DNA of 64,000 nucleotides from JBGRPZ01 sp041725955 (GCA_041725955.1 JBGRQE010000002.1:1-64000), one strand, 5' to 3'; shown: positions 53,126-62,413, numbered from the stretch's first letter. Notes: generated by a model not told the origin, from the letters alone. A program made the numbers and translations.

Positions 53126-53172
53126 AAAGGTGTCTGGGCATTAATAAAAAGTGTTTCCAGACACTTTTTTAT
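53126..53172 (+). terminator. Terminator after paralogue 3
   Basis: AAAGGTGTCTGG (53126-53137) pairs with CCAGACACTTTT (53157-53168) with one G:U pair, followed by T. Confidence 0.75.
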
Positions 53173-53204
53173 TGTATAATAATTTCATTTAACACTTTTC
53201 TGTA

Positions 53205-53232
53205 TTGAGTTAGTTTTTCTTTTTTACCTTTG
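53205..53232 (+). promoter_or_regulatory. Promoter placing the start site at the ATG of the next gene
   Basis: TTG (53205-53207), 17 bases, TACCTTTG (53225-53232). The predicted start of transcription falls near 53237-53239, right at the ATG of the following gene, so a leaderless mRNA is possible. Confidence 0.45.
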
Positions 53233-53236
53233 TATT

Positions 53237-53671
53237 ATGAATACATTTCAGAAAAATAAAACAAAAGAAAATATCATAGCTCATAAAGAACCTGAGCGAA
53301 GCGTTTTCTTTTCTGTTATATTAATTCTTGGAGGTGTATTTAATATATTATCTACCTTTCTTTTTTTGTCTTTGATAATTATCTCCATAATGTCTACTAA
53401 ATCTGATTATTTTGCTGAGTTATCTAAAGAAGGTTATTTACAAAATACGATGGTTGTGTCGATTTACTCCACTTTTTTATATTTCTGTTCATCTTATGGA
53501 GTAATAGCTATGTGGAAGCAAAAAAAATATGGTCTGTGGTTATATTTTTTTAGTGTCTTCTTTCTTTTGCTGATGCATATTTTTCTTGGACAAGAAAGTT
53601 GGTTAGTAATTTGTTCTGGAATTTTTCTATTTATTCTATATCTCCTAAACAAATCTCAACTGACTAAGTAA
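53237..53671 (+). CDS. Small four-helix membrane protein, function unknown
   Basis: A 144-residue protein with a charged N-terminus (about 1-22) and four hydrophobic segments (about 24-50, 72-92, 97-115, 119-138). No motif or family is recognised. The only upstream start is ATG 53237, four bases after a -7 box. It is alone between the paralogue cluster and the SusC gene. A link to either is unknown. Confidence 0.6.
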   Translation: MNTFQKNKTKENIIAHKEPERSVFFSVILILGGVFNILSTFLFLSLIIISIMSTKSDYFAELSKEGYLQNTMVVSIYSTFLYFCSSYGVIAMWKQKKYGLWLYFFSVFFLLLMHIFLGQESWLVICSGIFLFILYLLNKSQLTK

Positions 53672-53802
53672 TAGTCTTCATTTTAATACTTCCATTATAA
53701 TTTTCCATGTCTTTTACTTTAAGGTAAATGCATGATTTTTTCTTCTATTAAAAGCATATCTCTTATAGCTCATTAAAAAATTACTCAGTTAAAACTATCG
53801 TT

Positions 53803-56800
53803 ATGAAAAAATCTATTCCTTTACTTTTTTTTCTGTGCTTTCTTTTGTCTGCTTCTGTTTTAGCTCAGACAAGAGTGATTACGGGTGTTGTTACCGATGA
53901 TCAGGATGGTAGTCCTATACCTGGTGTTACCGTTTTTATAAAAAACACTAATATTGGAACAACGACTGATTTTGATGGAGCTTACTCTCTTTCCATAATG
54001 CCAGAAAATAAAATTGTAGTTTTTTCTTTTGTAGGCATGCAAACTCAAGAAATTGAAATTGGCAATCAAGAGAGTATAAATATTTCTCTTAACTCAATTG
54101 CCTTGGAAATAGATGAAGTTGTTGTTACTGCAATTGGTATTCCTAAAGAGGCGAAAGCTTTGGGCTATTCTGTCCAGAAGGTTGATGGTGAGGAGCTCTC
54201 GAAAACAGCAAATACCAATATCGTTAATTCATTGGCTGGTAGGGTTGCCGATGTAAAAGTAACTAGTTCTTCGGGTGCTGTTGGTGCATCTTCTTTTATC
54301 ACTATCAGAGGAGCTTCTTCAATTACTGGTAATAATCAACCTCTTTTTGTTGTTGATGGAATACCTATTGATAATGGAGGAGGAGCAGGTGGTCCGGGAG
54401 GAGTTGCTTTATCTAACCGTGCTATAGATCTTAATCCCGAGGATATTGAATCTGTTAATGTGTTAAAAGGAGGAGCAGCTACTGCTTTATATGGAATTAG
54501 AGGAGCAAATGGAGTAATCGTTATTACTACGAAAAAAGGTGTTGCTACTGAAGGAAAAAAGATCAATGTAAATTTTAATTCTTCTGTTACCATAAGTCAA
54601 GTAAGCCGACTGCCCAAATTGACAAAAAAGTATGGACAAGGAGAAGACGGTAACTGGATTTCTGGATTTAATGGTAATTGGGGGCCAAAATTAGATACTT
54701 GTTTTTATAATCCTGCTGCGGCAAATGTATTTGATGTTTATGGTTCTATTGTTGGCCCTAATATGCCTAATGGTGGTGAACGAGTAAATGCCTTTGATCA
54801 ATATAATTTTTTTCAGACAGGTTTAGCTTTTAATAATTCAATAAATATGAGTGGTGGAAATGAGATTTCTACATTCTATATTTCTGCATCTGATTTGCAT
54901 AGTGAAGGAATTATTCCCAATAATGAATTTAATCGTAACACCTTTAAGATCTCTGGAAGATCAAAGCTGCATGATAAATTTTCAATTTCAGGAGATGCAA
55001 ATTATAGCGTATCCACAGGGAAAAGAGTTCAGCAAGGGTCAAATGCTTCTGGTGTAATGTTAGGGTTGTTAAGAACTCCGTCTAGTTTTGATAATAGTGC
55101 AGGGTATTTATATTCTGAAGCAAAATTGCAAAGAAATTATCAAAATGGTGCAGGATCAGATAATCCATATTGGACTGTTTATAGAAACTTGTATAGAGAC
55201 CAGGTTAATCGTTTGATTGGTAAAGGAGAGATGAATTATGATCCTCTTTCATGGTTGAGTTTTGTATATAGATTTGGAGTGGATGTATATAGCAATAAAA
55301 TTGAAAATTACTTTTCTGTTCATTCAACCTCTACACCTTTGGGAAGTACAAGTAAGTTAACTGAATTTAGTAGAGATATCAATTCAGATCTAATTGCAAA
55401 TATTACTACTCCTATAAGTGAAGAGCTTGTTTTTGATGCTACAGTAGGTTGGAATTTAGCAGACTTGTATTTCAATAGCGTACAGGGTGAAGCTTTTGGT
55501 CTGAATCTGCCAGATTTTTATAATTTAAGTAATTCTGGTTCTGTAACTGCAACTGAATTTACAAGTCACCTTCGGCGAGCAGCATTTTATGCAGATATTG
55601 GATGGAGTTTGAAAAATACTTATTATCTGAATTTTACAGGTAGAAATGATTGGTCTACTACCTTACCAACAGGAAAAAATTCTTTTTTCTACCCAAGTGT
55701 TAATATGAGTATTATCTTTTCTGAAATTCCTTTCTTTCAGGAAAATATATCCCATATCATACCATTTGCTAAGTTGAGAGCCTCCTATGCTATTATCGCT
55801 AACGATGCTCCAGCTTATGTTACAAGGAATTACTTTACTGTTCCTGCTATTGGAGATGGTTCAACAAATGGAATTTATTTTCCTTTTAATGGTCAGGCAG
55901 GTTATACATTGCTTAACCGAATTGGAAATAATGCTTTAGAACCAGAAAAAACTAAGTCTTTTGAGGTAGGGATTGATCTTAAGTTTTTTAATGATAGATT
56001 TGGTTTTGATGTAGCATATTTCAATAATCAGGTAGAAGATGCATTGATAGATGTTGATATTCCTGGATCAACAGGTTTTACAGCACAATATCTAAATGCT
56101 GCTAGTCTTGAAAGTAAGGGATTTGAATTTACATTATATGCAGAACCTTTTCGAAATAAAAACTTCTCATGGGATATTACTTGTAATATAGCCACATTAG
56201 AGAATAATGTTATATCCTTAGCTCCAGGATTAGAAAGTGTTTTCCTAGGAGGTTTTGTTTCAACTCAAGTTAGAGCTTTCGCTGGTAGGTCATACGGAAG
56301 TTTTTATACAAGTTATTGGTTGAGAGATGAAAATGGAAATATCTTAATTAACCCAGATACACACTTCCCTTTGTTTAGTGATGATAAAAAAGCTATTGGA
56401 AGTGTATTGCCCGATTGGACAATGGGAGTGACCAATCATTTAAGGTTTAAAAACTTTGATTTGTCGTTTTTGTGGGATTTTAAATTTGGTGGTGAAAAAT
56501 GGAATGGTACACGAGGAACACTTCTAGGTTATGGCGTTTTGGAAGATCAGGATAATCGTGGAGAAATGCAAATTATTGATGGTGTTATAGCAAAACAACA
56601 AGATGATGGAACATGGATTTCAACTGGTGAACCTAATACTATTCCCGTAGAAATAGGAGAGGAGTATTATAGATTTGGACCTGGCTCTTCATTTAATGGA
56701 CCCGATGAACCTTTTATCGAGGATGCTAGTTGGGTTCGTCTTAGAGATGTTACATTGAGTTATTCTTTTGGTAAAAAAGTATTAGGAGAAAAGAGCTTTA

Positions 56801-56970
56801 TAAAAGGTATAAATATTTATTTCACAGGAACCAATTTACTTTTATTTACCCCCTATTCTGGAATTGATCCGGAAACAAGTTTATACGGAGCAGATAATGC
56901 TCAAGGACTCGACTATTATAACCTTCCAGGAACTCGCAGCTATACTTTTGGCTTGAAAGTAAATCTATAA
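53803..56970 (+). CDS. SusC/RagA-family TonB-linked outer-membrane protein
   Basis: A 1055-residue SusC-type receptor. Signal peptide ends SASVLAQ. Carboxypeptidase-regulatory domain (ITGVVTDDQDGSPIPGVTVF and TDFDGAYSLSI), plug with NSLAGRVADVKVTSSSGA, ITIRGASSITGNNQPLFVVD and ALYGIRGANGVIVITTKKG, then a 22-strand barrel ending FGLKVNL. With the SusD lipoprotein 6 bases downstream it should form a lidded TonB importer for oligosaccharides or peptides. There is no hydrolase, sensor or sigma gene beside it, so the cargo cannot be inferred. Confidence 0.93.
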   Translation: MKKSIPLLFFLCFLLSASVLAQTRVITGVVTDDQDGSPIPGVTVFIKNTNIGTTTDFDGAYSLSIMPENKIVVFSFVGMQTQEIEIGNQESINISLNSIALEIDEVVVTAIGIPKEAKALGYSVQKVDGEELSKTANTNIVNSLAGRVADVKVTSSSGAVGASSFITIRGASSITGNNQPLFVVDGIPIDNGGGAGGPGGVALSNRAIDLNPEDIESVNVLKGGAATALYGIRGANGVIVITTKKGVATEGKKINVNFNSSVTISQVSRLPKLTKKYGQGEDGNWISGFNGNWGPKLDTCFYNPAAANVFDVYGSIVGPNMPNGGERVNAFDQYNFFQTGLAFNNSINMSGGNEISTFYISASDLHSEGIIPNNEFNRNTFKISGRSKLHDKFSISGDANYSVSTGKRVQQGSNASGVMLGLLRTPSSFDNSAGYLYSEAKLQRNYQNGAGSDNPYWTVYRNLYRDQVNRLIGKGEMNYDPLSWLSFVYRFGVDVYSNKIENYFSVHSTSTPLGSTSKLTEFSRDINSDLIANITTPISEELVFDATVGWNLADLYFNSVQGEAFGLNLPDFYNLSNSGSVTATEFTSHLRRAAFYADIGWSLKNTYYLNFTGRNDWSTTLPTGKNSFFYPSVNMSIIFSEIPFFQENISHIIPFAKLRASYAIIANDAPAYVTRNYFTVPAIGDGSTNGIYFPFNGQAGYTLLNRIGNNALEPEKTKSFEVGIDLKFFNDRFGFDVAYFNNQVEDALIDVDIPGSTGFTAQYLNAASLESKGFEFTLYAEPFRNKNFSWDITCNIATLENNVISLAPGLESVFLGGFVSTQVRAFAGRSYGSFYTSYWLRDENGNILINPDTHFPLFSDDKKAIGSVLPDWTMGVTNHLRFKNFDLSFLWDFKFGGEKWNGTRGTLLGYGVLEDQDNRGEMQIIDGVIAKQQDDGTWISTGEPNTIPVEIGEEYYRFGPGSSFNGPDEPFIEDASWVRLRDVTLSYSFGKKVLGEKSFIKGINIYFTGTNLLLFTPYSGIDPETSLYGADNAQGLDYYNLPGTRSYTFGLKVNL

Positions 56971-56976
56971 AACAAA

Positions 56977-58470
56977 ATGGAGAGAACAATGAAAAAAATA
57001 TATATAAGCTTAATAATAGGTCTTTTGCTTTTTCCTTTTTATGGATGTAATAAGTTTATTGACCCTGAAATAAATGAAAATCCTGATAATCCTACTGAAG
57101 CAACTCCTGAATTACTTTTGTCATCTATACAAGCAAGAATGGGATATACTACAATAGGAGGTAATGATGCTGCCCGATTAGTTAATATATGGATGCAGCA
57201 AATCACAGGTATTAACAGACAGTCTCTTTCTACAGCCTATTATATTGTTCGTGCCGAGGATGGAAATAACTATTGGAATGCTAATTATGCAGGAACAATG
57301 ATGGATATTGTTCAACTGAGATCTATTTCTGATAAACTTGGATCAGAACATTATTCTGCTGTTGCAGATGTTTTGATGGCTTTATCTCTTGCCTATACAA
57401 CTGATTTATGGGGAGATATTCCTTATACAGAAGCCTTTCGTGGAGATGAAGCTCTTTCTCCTTCTTACGATACTCAAGAGTCTATCTATGAGGCAATAGA
57501 TAATTTGTTGAGTGATGCCATTATGAAATTTCAGATGGATCCTGGCGACTTACCGATTAACTCAAATTATGATTTTATCTTTCGTGGTGATATCGAAAAG
57601 TGGATAAATATAGTATATGCTCTCAAAGCACGCTATTACATTCATAGATCAAAAGTGGATGATAAATATTATGATATGGCAGAAAAGGCTGCTCTTATGA
57701 CGGATCTTGCAATGGATAATAATATGATATTTAACTTCTATAATTCACCAGGACAAGATAATCCCTTCTATCAATTTCAATCGCAAAGACAAGGTGATGT
57801 TGTAAGCTGCAGTACATTGGTAGATTTACTGAAACGTGAATTTCCACTTTCTGATGATCCAAATGCTCTTACAATACAAGACCCCAGACTCTCAAAGTAT
57901 GTGGAGCCAATTAAAGATACTATTGTTGTTTCATCACCTGAAGGAAATAAAACTTATTATCCTGGTGATTATTTAGGTGCAATTCCGGGATCTGGAGATA
58001 CTAGATATTCTTCTCCTGGAGAAGCAATTGCTTCTCCAAATTCACCTGTCGTATTTATTGCGAATTTTGAAATATTATATATCTTGTCCGAAATCTCCTT
58101 TAATAAAGGGGAATTTCAAATGGCACGAGATTATGCTTTAGAGGCAACTACTAGATCATTACAGTTCTATAATGCTTTTAATGTTGACTTTATTGATGCC
58201 TATAGAAGATATTTGGATGGTTTAGATTCGGGGCTATTGTTTAAAGAGATTATTATAGGCAAATATTTAGCTCTTTATCTTCATTTAGAGGTTTATAATG
58301 ATTTTCGAAGAACCAATAATGTAATAGGTCTAGTGCCCAATACTCAAGTTCCTGGCAATTCTGAAATACCTAGAAGATATATCTATCCAACTTCAGAAGT
58401 AGATTTAAATAGAAACACTCCAAGAGAAGGAGATACTCCTTATAATCCAATTTGGTGGGATAGAAATTAA
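56977..58470 (+). CDS. SusD/RagB-family nutrient-binding lipoprotein
   Basis: A 497-residue lipoprotein partner of the SusC protein. A lipobox FYGCNKF lies near residue 24; ATG 56989 is an alternative start. NENPDNPTEATPELLL, MQQITG, YTTDLWGDIPYTEAF and YNDFRRTNN are family-typical blocks. It belongs to the subgroup often annotated SusD/RagB-like 2 because of the short YTTDLWGDIPYTEA segment. It sits at the outer face of the outer membrane as the lid of SusC. Confidence 0.92.
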   Translation: MERTMKKIYISLIIGLLLFPFYGCNKFIDPEINENPDNPTEATPELLLSSIQARMGYTTIGGNDAARLVNIWMQQITGINRQSLSTAYYIVRAEDGNNYWNANYAGTMMDIVQLRSISDKLGSEHYSAVADVLMALSLAYTTDLWGDIPYTEAFRGDEALSPSYDTQESIYEAIDNLLSDAIMKFQMDPGDLPINSNYDFIFRGDIEKWINIVYALKARYYIHRSKVDDKYYDMAEKAALMTDLAMDNNMIFNFYNSPGQDNPFYQFQSQRQGDVVSCSTLVDLLKREFPLSDDPNALTIQDPRLSKYVEPIKDTIVVSSPEGNKTYYPGDYLGAIPGSGDTRYSSPGEAIASPNSPVVFIANFEILYILSEISFNKGEFQMARDYALEATTRSLQFYNAFNVDFIDAYRRYLDGLDSGLLFKEIIIGKYLALYLHLEVYNDFRRTNNVIGLVPNTQVPGNSEIPRRYIYPTSEVDLNRNTPREGDTPYNPIWWDRN

Positions 58471-58512
58471 ATGAGAATACAAAAGTAAAATTGGCTTTAA
58501 AACGATAAATTT

Positions 58513-58923
58513 ATGATACAGCACATTGACTTCATTTTGCCAGCTAAGCCCAGAGGGTTTCATTTGATAACAGAAATACTTTTGCAAAAGTTAGGACCAC
58601 TTCCTTCTGAAGGATTAATTCATCTATTTATAAAACATACTTCTGCAGGTTTGTGTATTAATGAAAATGCAGATCCAAGTGTTCGTTTTGATCTAAATCA
58701 GGTGATTAATAAATTAATTCCTGATAACGATCCAATTTACACACATACATTGGAAGGTGATGATGATATGCCTGCTCATATTAAAGCTATGATTACAGGT
58801 TCTTCTGTAAGTATTCCAATAAAAAAAGGGCATTTAGATTTGGGTACTTGGCAAGGAGTTTATTTGTGCGAGTTTAGAAATAGAGGAGGTAGCCGCAAGA
58901 TTACAGCTACCATTATTTCTTAG
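58513..58923 (+). CDS. YjbQ-family protein
   Basis: A 136-residue protein of the YjbQ family (UPF0047). Typical motifs are HLFIKHTSAGLCINENADP (about 37-55), the HTLEGDDDMPAHIKAM block (about 78-94) and LGTWQGVYLCEFRNRGG. Some members have weak thiamine-phosphate synthase activity in vitro, but the physiological role is unsettled. No signal peptide. It lies 42 bases after SusD and ends one base from the stop of the convergent kinase-like gene. Confidence 0.9.
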   Translation: MIQHIDFILPAKPRGFHLITEILLQKLGPLPSEGLIHLFIKHTSAGLCINENADPSVRFDLNQVINKLIPDNDPIYTHTLEGDDDMPAHIKAMITGSSVSIPIKKGHLDLGTWQGVYLCEFRNRGGSRKITATIIS

Positions 58924-58924
58924 T

Positions 58925-60157
58925 TTATTTTAATGTTAAAGGAAGTTTGACCGAGAAGGTTGTTTTGCCTTTTTTTGAAGTTACATCAACGTTTCCTTCC
59001 ATGGCTATTGTGTACTTATGTACAATAGCCATGGAAAGACCGTTGATATTATTATATGACATTACTTTTGTATGCTGTCTTTTATAATCTGAAAATAATT
59101 TCTTTAGATTGTCTTCGTCAATTTTTTCACCCTCATCGCTTATCTTAATCCAGAGATAATCATCTTCTTTAATCATATCTAAAGATATCTTTTGTCCTAC
59201 TCCTGATCTATCTAGACTATTAGCTATCAAGTGATCAATAATCTGACTGAAGAAAACTCTGTTGTAATAAGTTTCGTGCTGCTCTAGTTTGATTTCAGAT
59301 TCTATTTTCTTATTATCAAAAAGAAATGAATAGTTCTTCCAAATTTCTTCAATGGTCTTCTTTAGGTCTATTTTTTCTCTTTTAGGTTTATAAACCTTTG
59401 CCTCTATTGTGTTGAGGTTTAGAGATTGGGTGATTAGTCTATTTACCCTATCCATTGAATTATTTATAATTTCCAAACTTTCACGGTGTTCTTCTTTTAA
59501 TGTACTATCGTCAAGCATCATTTCTGTTAAACACTTTCCGGTTGTAAGAGGATTTTTTAGTCCATGAACAACTAATCCTATAGTTTTATTTTTGTCTTCA
59601 TTCAGGCTGATTAGATCGTAATTTTGTTGTTCAAGTAGTTTTTTTTGTTTTTGTATGCTCTCGTTTTGTGCTTCAATCTCTGCTTTTTGTTTTTGAATAC
59701 GAATATAACTCTTGGCTAACTTTTCTTCCAATACATTTCTTTCTCGCATTCTACGTATTAATCGCATTAATACACCTCTTGTAACTTCAGTGTATTGGTC
59801 GCATATCTTTGCAAAGTTTTCTGCCTTCAATTCCAGTACATAAGTTACTTTTTCAGCTGTTACACTTGCAGAACGCGTTTCTTCATCAAAAAGACTGTAT
59901 TCACCAAAAATCTCTTTCGATCCCATCCGGCAATGAACATGACCACGATCGTGCACGCGAACTTCTCCACGCATAATAATGTACATAGCCTCTCCAATTT
60001 GTCCTTTTTTGACAATTGACTCCTGACGCACATACCTTTTCTCGTTCATTACGTCAGCTATTTTTTCTAGGATATTGTTTTCGATGTCTGCAAATACTTC
60101 AACTTCACGAAGGAAATCTACTCTATCTTCAAGAAAATTCGCCCTTTCTGTATGCAT
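58925..60157 (-). CDS. Cyclic-nucleotide-binding-domain histidine-kinase-like protein with degenerate ATP site
   Basis: A 410-residue soluble protein. Residues 17-130 form a cyclic-nucleotide-binding/CRP-like domain (FADIENNILEKIADV, GEAMYIIMRGEVRVHD, FGEYSLFDEETRSASV). A coiled coil (about 140-190, Gln/Lys/Glu-rich) leads to a HisKA-like helix with H198 in VVHGLKNPLT. The HATPase part has N313 (LIANSLDRS) but the G1 box reads DEGEKI (expected DxGxGI) and G2 reads NGLSMAIV (expected GxGLGL), so ATP binding may be weak or lost. No receiver or response regulator is adjacent. It may be a pseudokinase or partner for another kinase. Confidence 0.8.
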   Translation of the reverse strand: MHTERANFLEDRVDFLREVEVFADIENNILEKIADVMNEKRYVRQESIVKKGQIGEAMYIIMRGEVRVHDRGHVHCRMGSKEIFGEYSLFDEETRSASVTAEKVTYVLELKAENFAKICDQYTEVTRGVLMRLIRRMRERNVLEEKLAKSYIRIQKQKAEIEAQNESIQKQKKLLEQQNYDLISLNEDKNKTIGLVVHGLKNPLTTGKCLTEMMLDDSTLKEEHRESLEIINNSMDRVNRLITQSLNLNTIEAKVYKPKREKIDLKKTIEEIWKNYSFLFDNKKIESEIKLEQHETYYNRVFFSQIIDHLIANSLDRSGVGQKISLDMIKEDDYLWIKISDEGEKIDEDNLKKLFSDYKRQHTKVMSYNNINGLSMAIVHKYTIAMEGNVDVTSKKGKTTFSVKLPLTLK

Positions 60158-60237
60158 TGTGTATGTTTGTGTTTCCCAATTGATATTCTATCCTACAACT
60201 CCAATTCCAACTATAATTAAAATGATGCTAAATGTAT

Positions 60238-61254
60238 TTAAAATTTCTTTTCATCTTTTCCCTCTACACGAATTTCTTTTTTTAGAGATAGTAGTTTCAA
60301 AGAATTTTCATGAAATGATTTTAGACTGCGATTACTGGCTATACTTTTGTTGATAAAAGTTTCTTTTATTCTGCAAAGAAATCTTCCAACTTCTGTTTTG
60401 TCTCTATAAATATCATTCCCCTCATGTTTTCTGTAAATATTTTGATAAGTATATCTGTAGTATAAATCATTACCCAAAAAGTAGTTTCTTAAAGAAACAG
60501 AAGTGTTTTCTATTTGAGGCAAATAAGCCAGTTGATTACTTCTTTTAGTTACCTGCTTATTTGTCTTGGGTTTAGATTTAGTGATTATTATTGTGTTTTG
60601 CTTCTTGCTTTTAACTTCTTGGACAAGAGGTATAGATGATTTAGGAGTGTTTGTTGTGATTTTTGTTGTTTCAGTATTTTCAGGCCTTGGTATTGTCTTT
60701 ATTATAGCCAGATCTTTTGACTCAAGTATATTAGCGATATCTGTTTCTGGGGAATCTTGTATGGAAATGTTGAAAAACAGAAAAATCATTGCTGCAACAG
60801 AAGCTATTGTAATCCACGTTTTATGTGATAAAGTATATTGCTTACGTTTAAGATCCTCTTTATTTGGGCAAATAAAATCTTCTTTCTTAAGAAAAACGTT
60901 TCTATATGATTGAAAGTCATTTCTAAGAATAGGATTCTTGTTTAAGAATATATATAGATATTCTTGTTCTTTTGCAGTAAGAATTTTCTCATGATAACTA
61001 ATAAAGAAATCTTCGTAATTATCTTCAGTTATATTCTTATAACAAATAATAGGCTTTCTTTTAAGCTGAAATTTGTTTTTATAGACTTTTTCCTCAGCAG
61101 TTAATTTAATTTCATCTATTCCTATCAGTTCATTCTTTAAATCTAAATTTTGTGAAAGAAAAATATCCATAGCAGTTTTGGTAGAAGGTGACAATGTGCC
61201 TTCTAAATAGTCTAATATATGTTCTTCGTAGTTATCTCTATTGATAATTTTCAT
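60238..61254 (-). CDS. Probable anti-sigma factor (single-span membrane protein)
   Basis: A 338-residue protein whose start lies 7 bases after the sigma gene stop. A cytoplasmic region (1-143), one helix (about 144-163, WITIASVAAMIFLFF) and a long Lys/Thr/Arg-rich periplasmic tail (164-338). The cytoplasmic part contains two copies of a helical module: NYEEHILDYLEGTLS at 9-23 and NYEDFFISYHEKILT at 79-93, each followed by an IFL-N-P-L-type segment. Position and topology suit an anti-sigma factor of a Bacteroidota ECF system. No FecR domain is seen, so it is not a classical FecR. Confidence 0.6.
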   Translation of the reverse strand: MKIINRDNYEEHILDYLEGTLSPSTKTAMDIFLSQNLDLKNELIGIDEIKLTAEEKVYKNKFQLKRKPIICYKNITEDNYEDFFISYHEKILTAKEQEYLYIFLNKNPILRNDFQSYRNVFLKKEDFICPNKEDLKRKQYTLSHKTWITIASVAAMIFLFFNISIQDSPETDIANILESKDLAIIKTIPRPENTETTKITTNTPKSSIPLVQEVKSKKQNTIIITKSKPKTNKQVTKRSNQLAYLPQIENTSVSLRNYFLGNDLYYRYTYQNIYRKHEGNDIYRDKTEVGRFLCRIKETFINKSIASNRSLKSFHENSLKLLSLKKEIRVEGKDEKKF

Positions 61255-61261
61255 TTCAATA

Positions 61262-61753
61262 TTAAATTACTTGTTCTAAGCTTCCCAAATAACTCTTTAA
61301 AGACTTTCTTGCTCTAAAGATATATACCTTCACTTGTGATTCGGAGATGTTTACTATATCTCCAATTTCTTTGTATGAATATCCTTCATAATCACGTAGC
61401 AATATAAGACTTTTTTGAAGTGTGGGCAACTTCTCTAAGCCTTTACTAAGTACTTCTCTAATTCCAGTGTATTCGTTACCAGTGCTTTCATTAAAAGGTT
61501 CAAAGGAAACAGAATCTAAAGATGTTATTTTTTTTTCTTTCCTTATATAATCGATCATAGTATGATATGCGATTGTGAATAAGTATGATTTTATAGTATT
61601 AAAATCTACATCTTTTCTTTTTGTCCAAAGTTTCAAGAATGTTTCTTGAATAATATCATTAGTTGTTTCTGAATTTTTAATATTTTTCAGAATGAAGCGG
61701 TAAATAGAATCAGAGTATAAATCTACACATTCATTATATTCTTTTGTGTTCAT
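61262..61753 (-). CDS. ECF-type RNA polymerase sigma factor
   Basis: A 163-residue ECF sigma factor from ATG 61753; an in-frame TTG at 61768 is unlikely. Region 2 has TNDIIQETFLKLWTKR and YLFTIAYHTMIDYIRKEKK; region 4 has LPTLQKSLILLRDYEGYSYKEIGDIVNISESQVKVYIFRARKSL. A short linker separates them. It is translated just before the probable anti-sigma gene. Its targets probably include itself or the surface protein gene divergent from it across the repeat array; this is inference from position. Confidence 0.9.
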   Translation of the reverse strand: MNTKEYNECVDLYSDSIYRFILKNIKNSETTNDIIQETFLKLWTKRKDVDFNTIKSYLFTIAYHTMIDYIRKEKKITSLDSVSFEPFNESTGNEYTGIREVLSKGLEKLPTLQKSLILLRDYEGYSYKEIGDIVNISESQVKVYIFRARKSLKSYLGSLEQVI

Positions 61754-62004
61754 TAGTAATCCATTCAAAGTCTGTTGTGTTTTCCTAGTTAGAATACGAC
61801 CAATGAAGTGAAAAGTTACAATTCAAGTTTGTATTTTCTGTTTTTTTTTGTAATTGTATTCTAAGTAAATGACAATTATGTTTTGCAATATCTTAAAATA
61901 CTTAATTTTAAATCTATCAAATAGGTATATACTCTAGTTGCAATCTAAAGCTAACAATTGCGATGAATCTTACCTTTTGATGGCATCATTCCTACCTTTA
62001 ATTA

Positions 62005-62158
62005 CATGAAAACCTCCTAGATATTTGATGAAAACCTCCTAGGTATTGCATGAAAACCTCCTAGATATTTGATGAAAACCTCCTAGATATTTGATGAAAA
62101 CCTCCTAGGTATTTGATGAAAATCTCCTAGGTATTTGATAAAAACCTAGAAGGTTATA
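62005..62158. repeat. Tandem array of a 22-bp unit, six full copies and one degenerate
   Basis: Copies start at 62005, 62027, 62049, 62071, 62093 and 62115, consensus (C/G)ATGAAAACCTCCTAG(A/G)TATT plus T/G; the seventh (62137-62158) is diverged (GATAAAAACCTAGAAGG). Exact 22-bp period without spacers. The CCTAGG core is shared with the palindromes at 14.2-14.5 kb. Confidence 0.9.
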
Positions 62159-62382
62159 ATACAATCGTTACTTTAACTGATTGCAATTATTACCTGCTTA
62201 CTTTGATTAAGAACCTAGGTGAGATTGCTTTTTAAAGCTGCCTTTATAGAAAGAATCGTTCTGGAAGTTAATGTAACTTCTTTGAGTAAAGGTTTATGTA
62301 TTTGATTGATATATTACTTGACAAGTTTAAAATTGATTTGTTTTTCATTCGGATGAATCTGTTATAGTATTGGCTCTAATAG

Positions 62383-62413
62383 TTTGCAATTGCTTTGAAT
62401 TATTATAGCTTTG
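62383..62413 (+). promoter_or_regulatory. Bacteroidota-type promoter for the truncated surface-protein gene
   Basis: TTTG (62383-62386), 19 bases, TAGCTTTG (62406-62413), a full match to the -33/-7 pattern, giving a leader of about 130 bases. Confidence 0.6.

Noticed and set aside
62005..62158. CRISPR array or rRNA-like element
   Set aside because: Copies are contiguous at 22 bp with no spacers.
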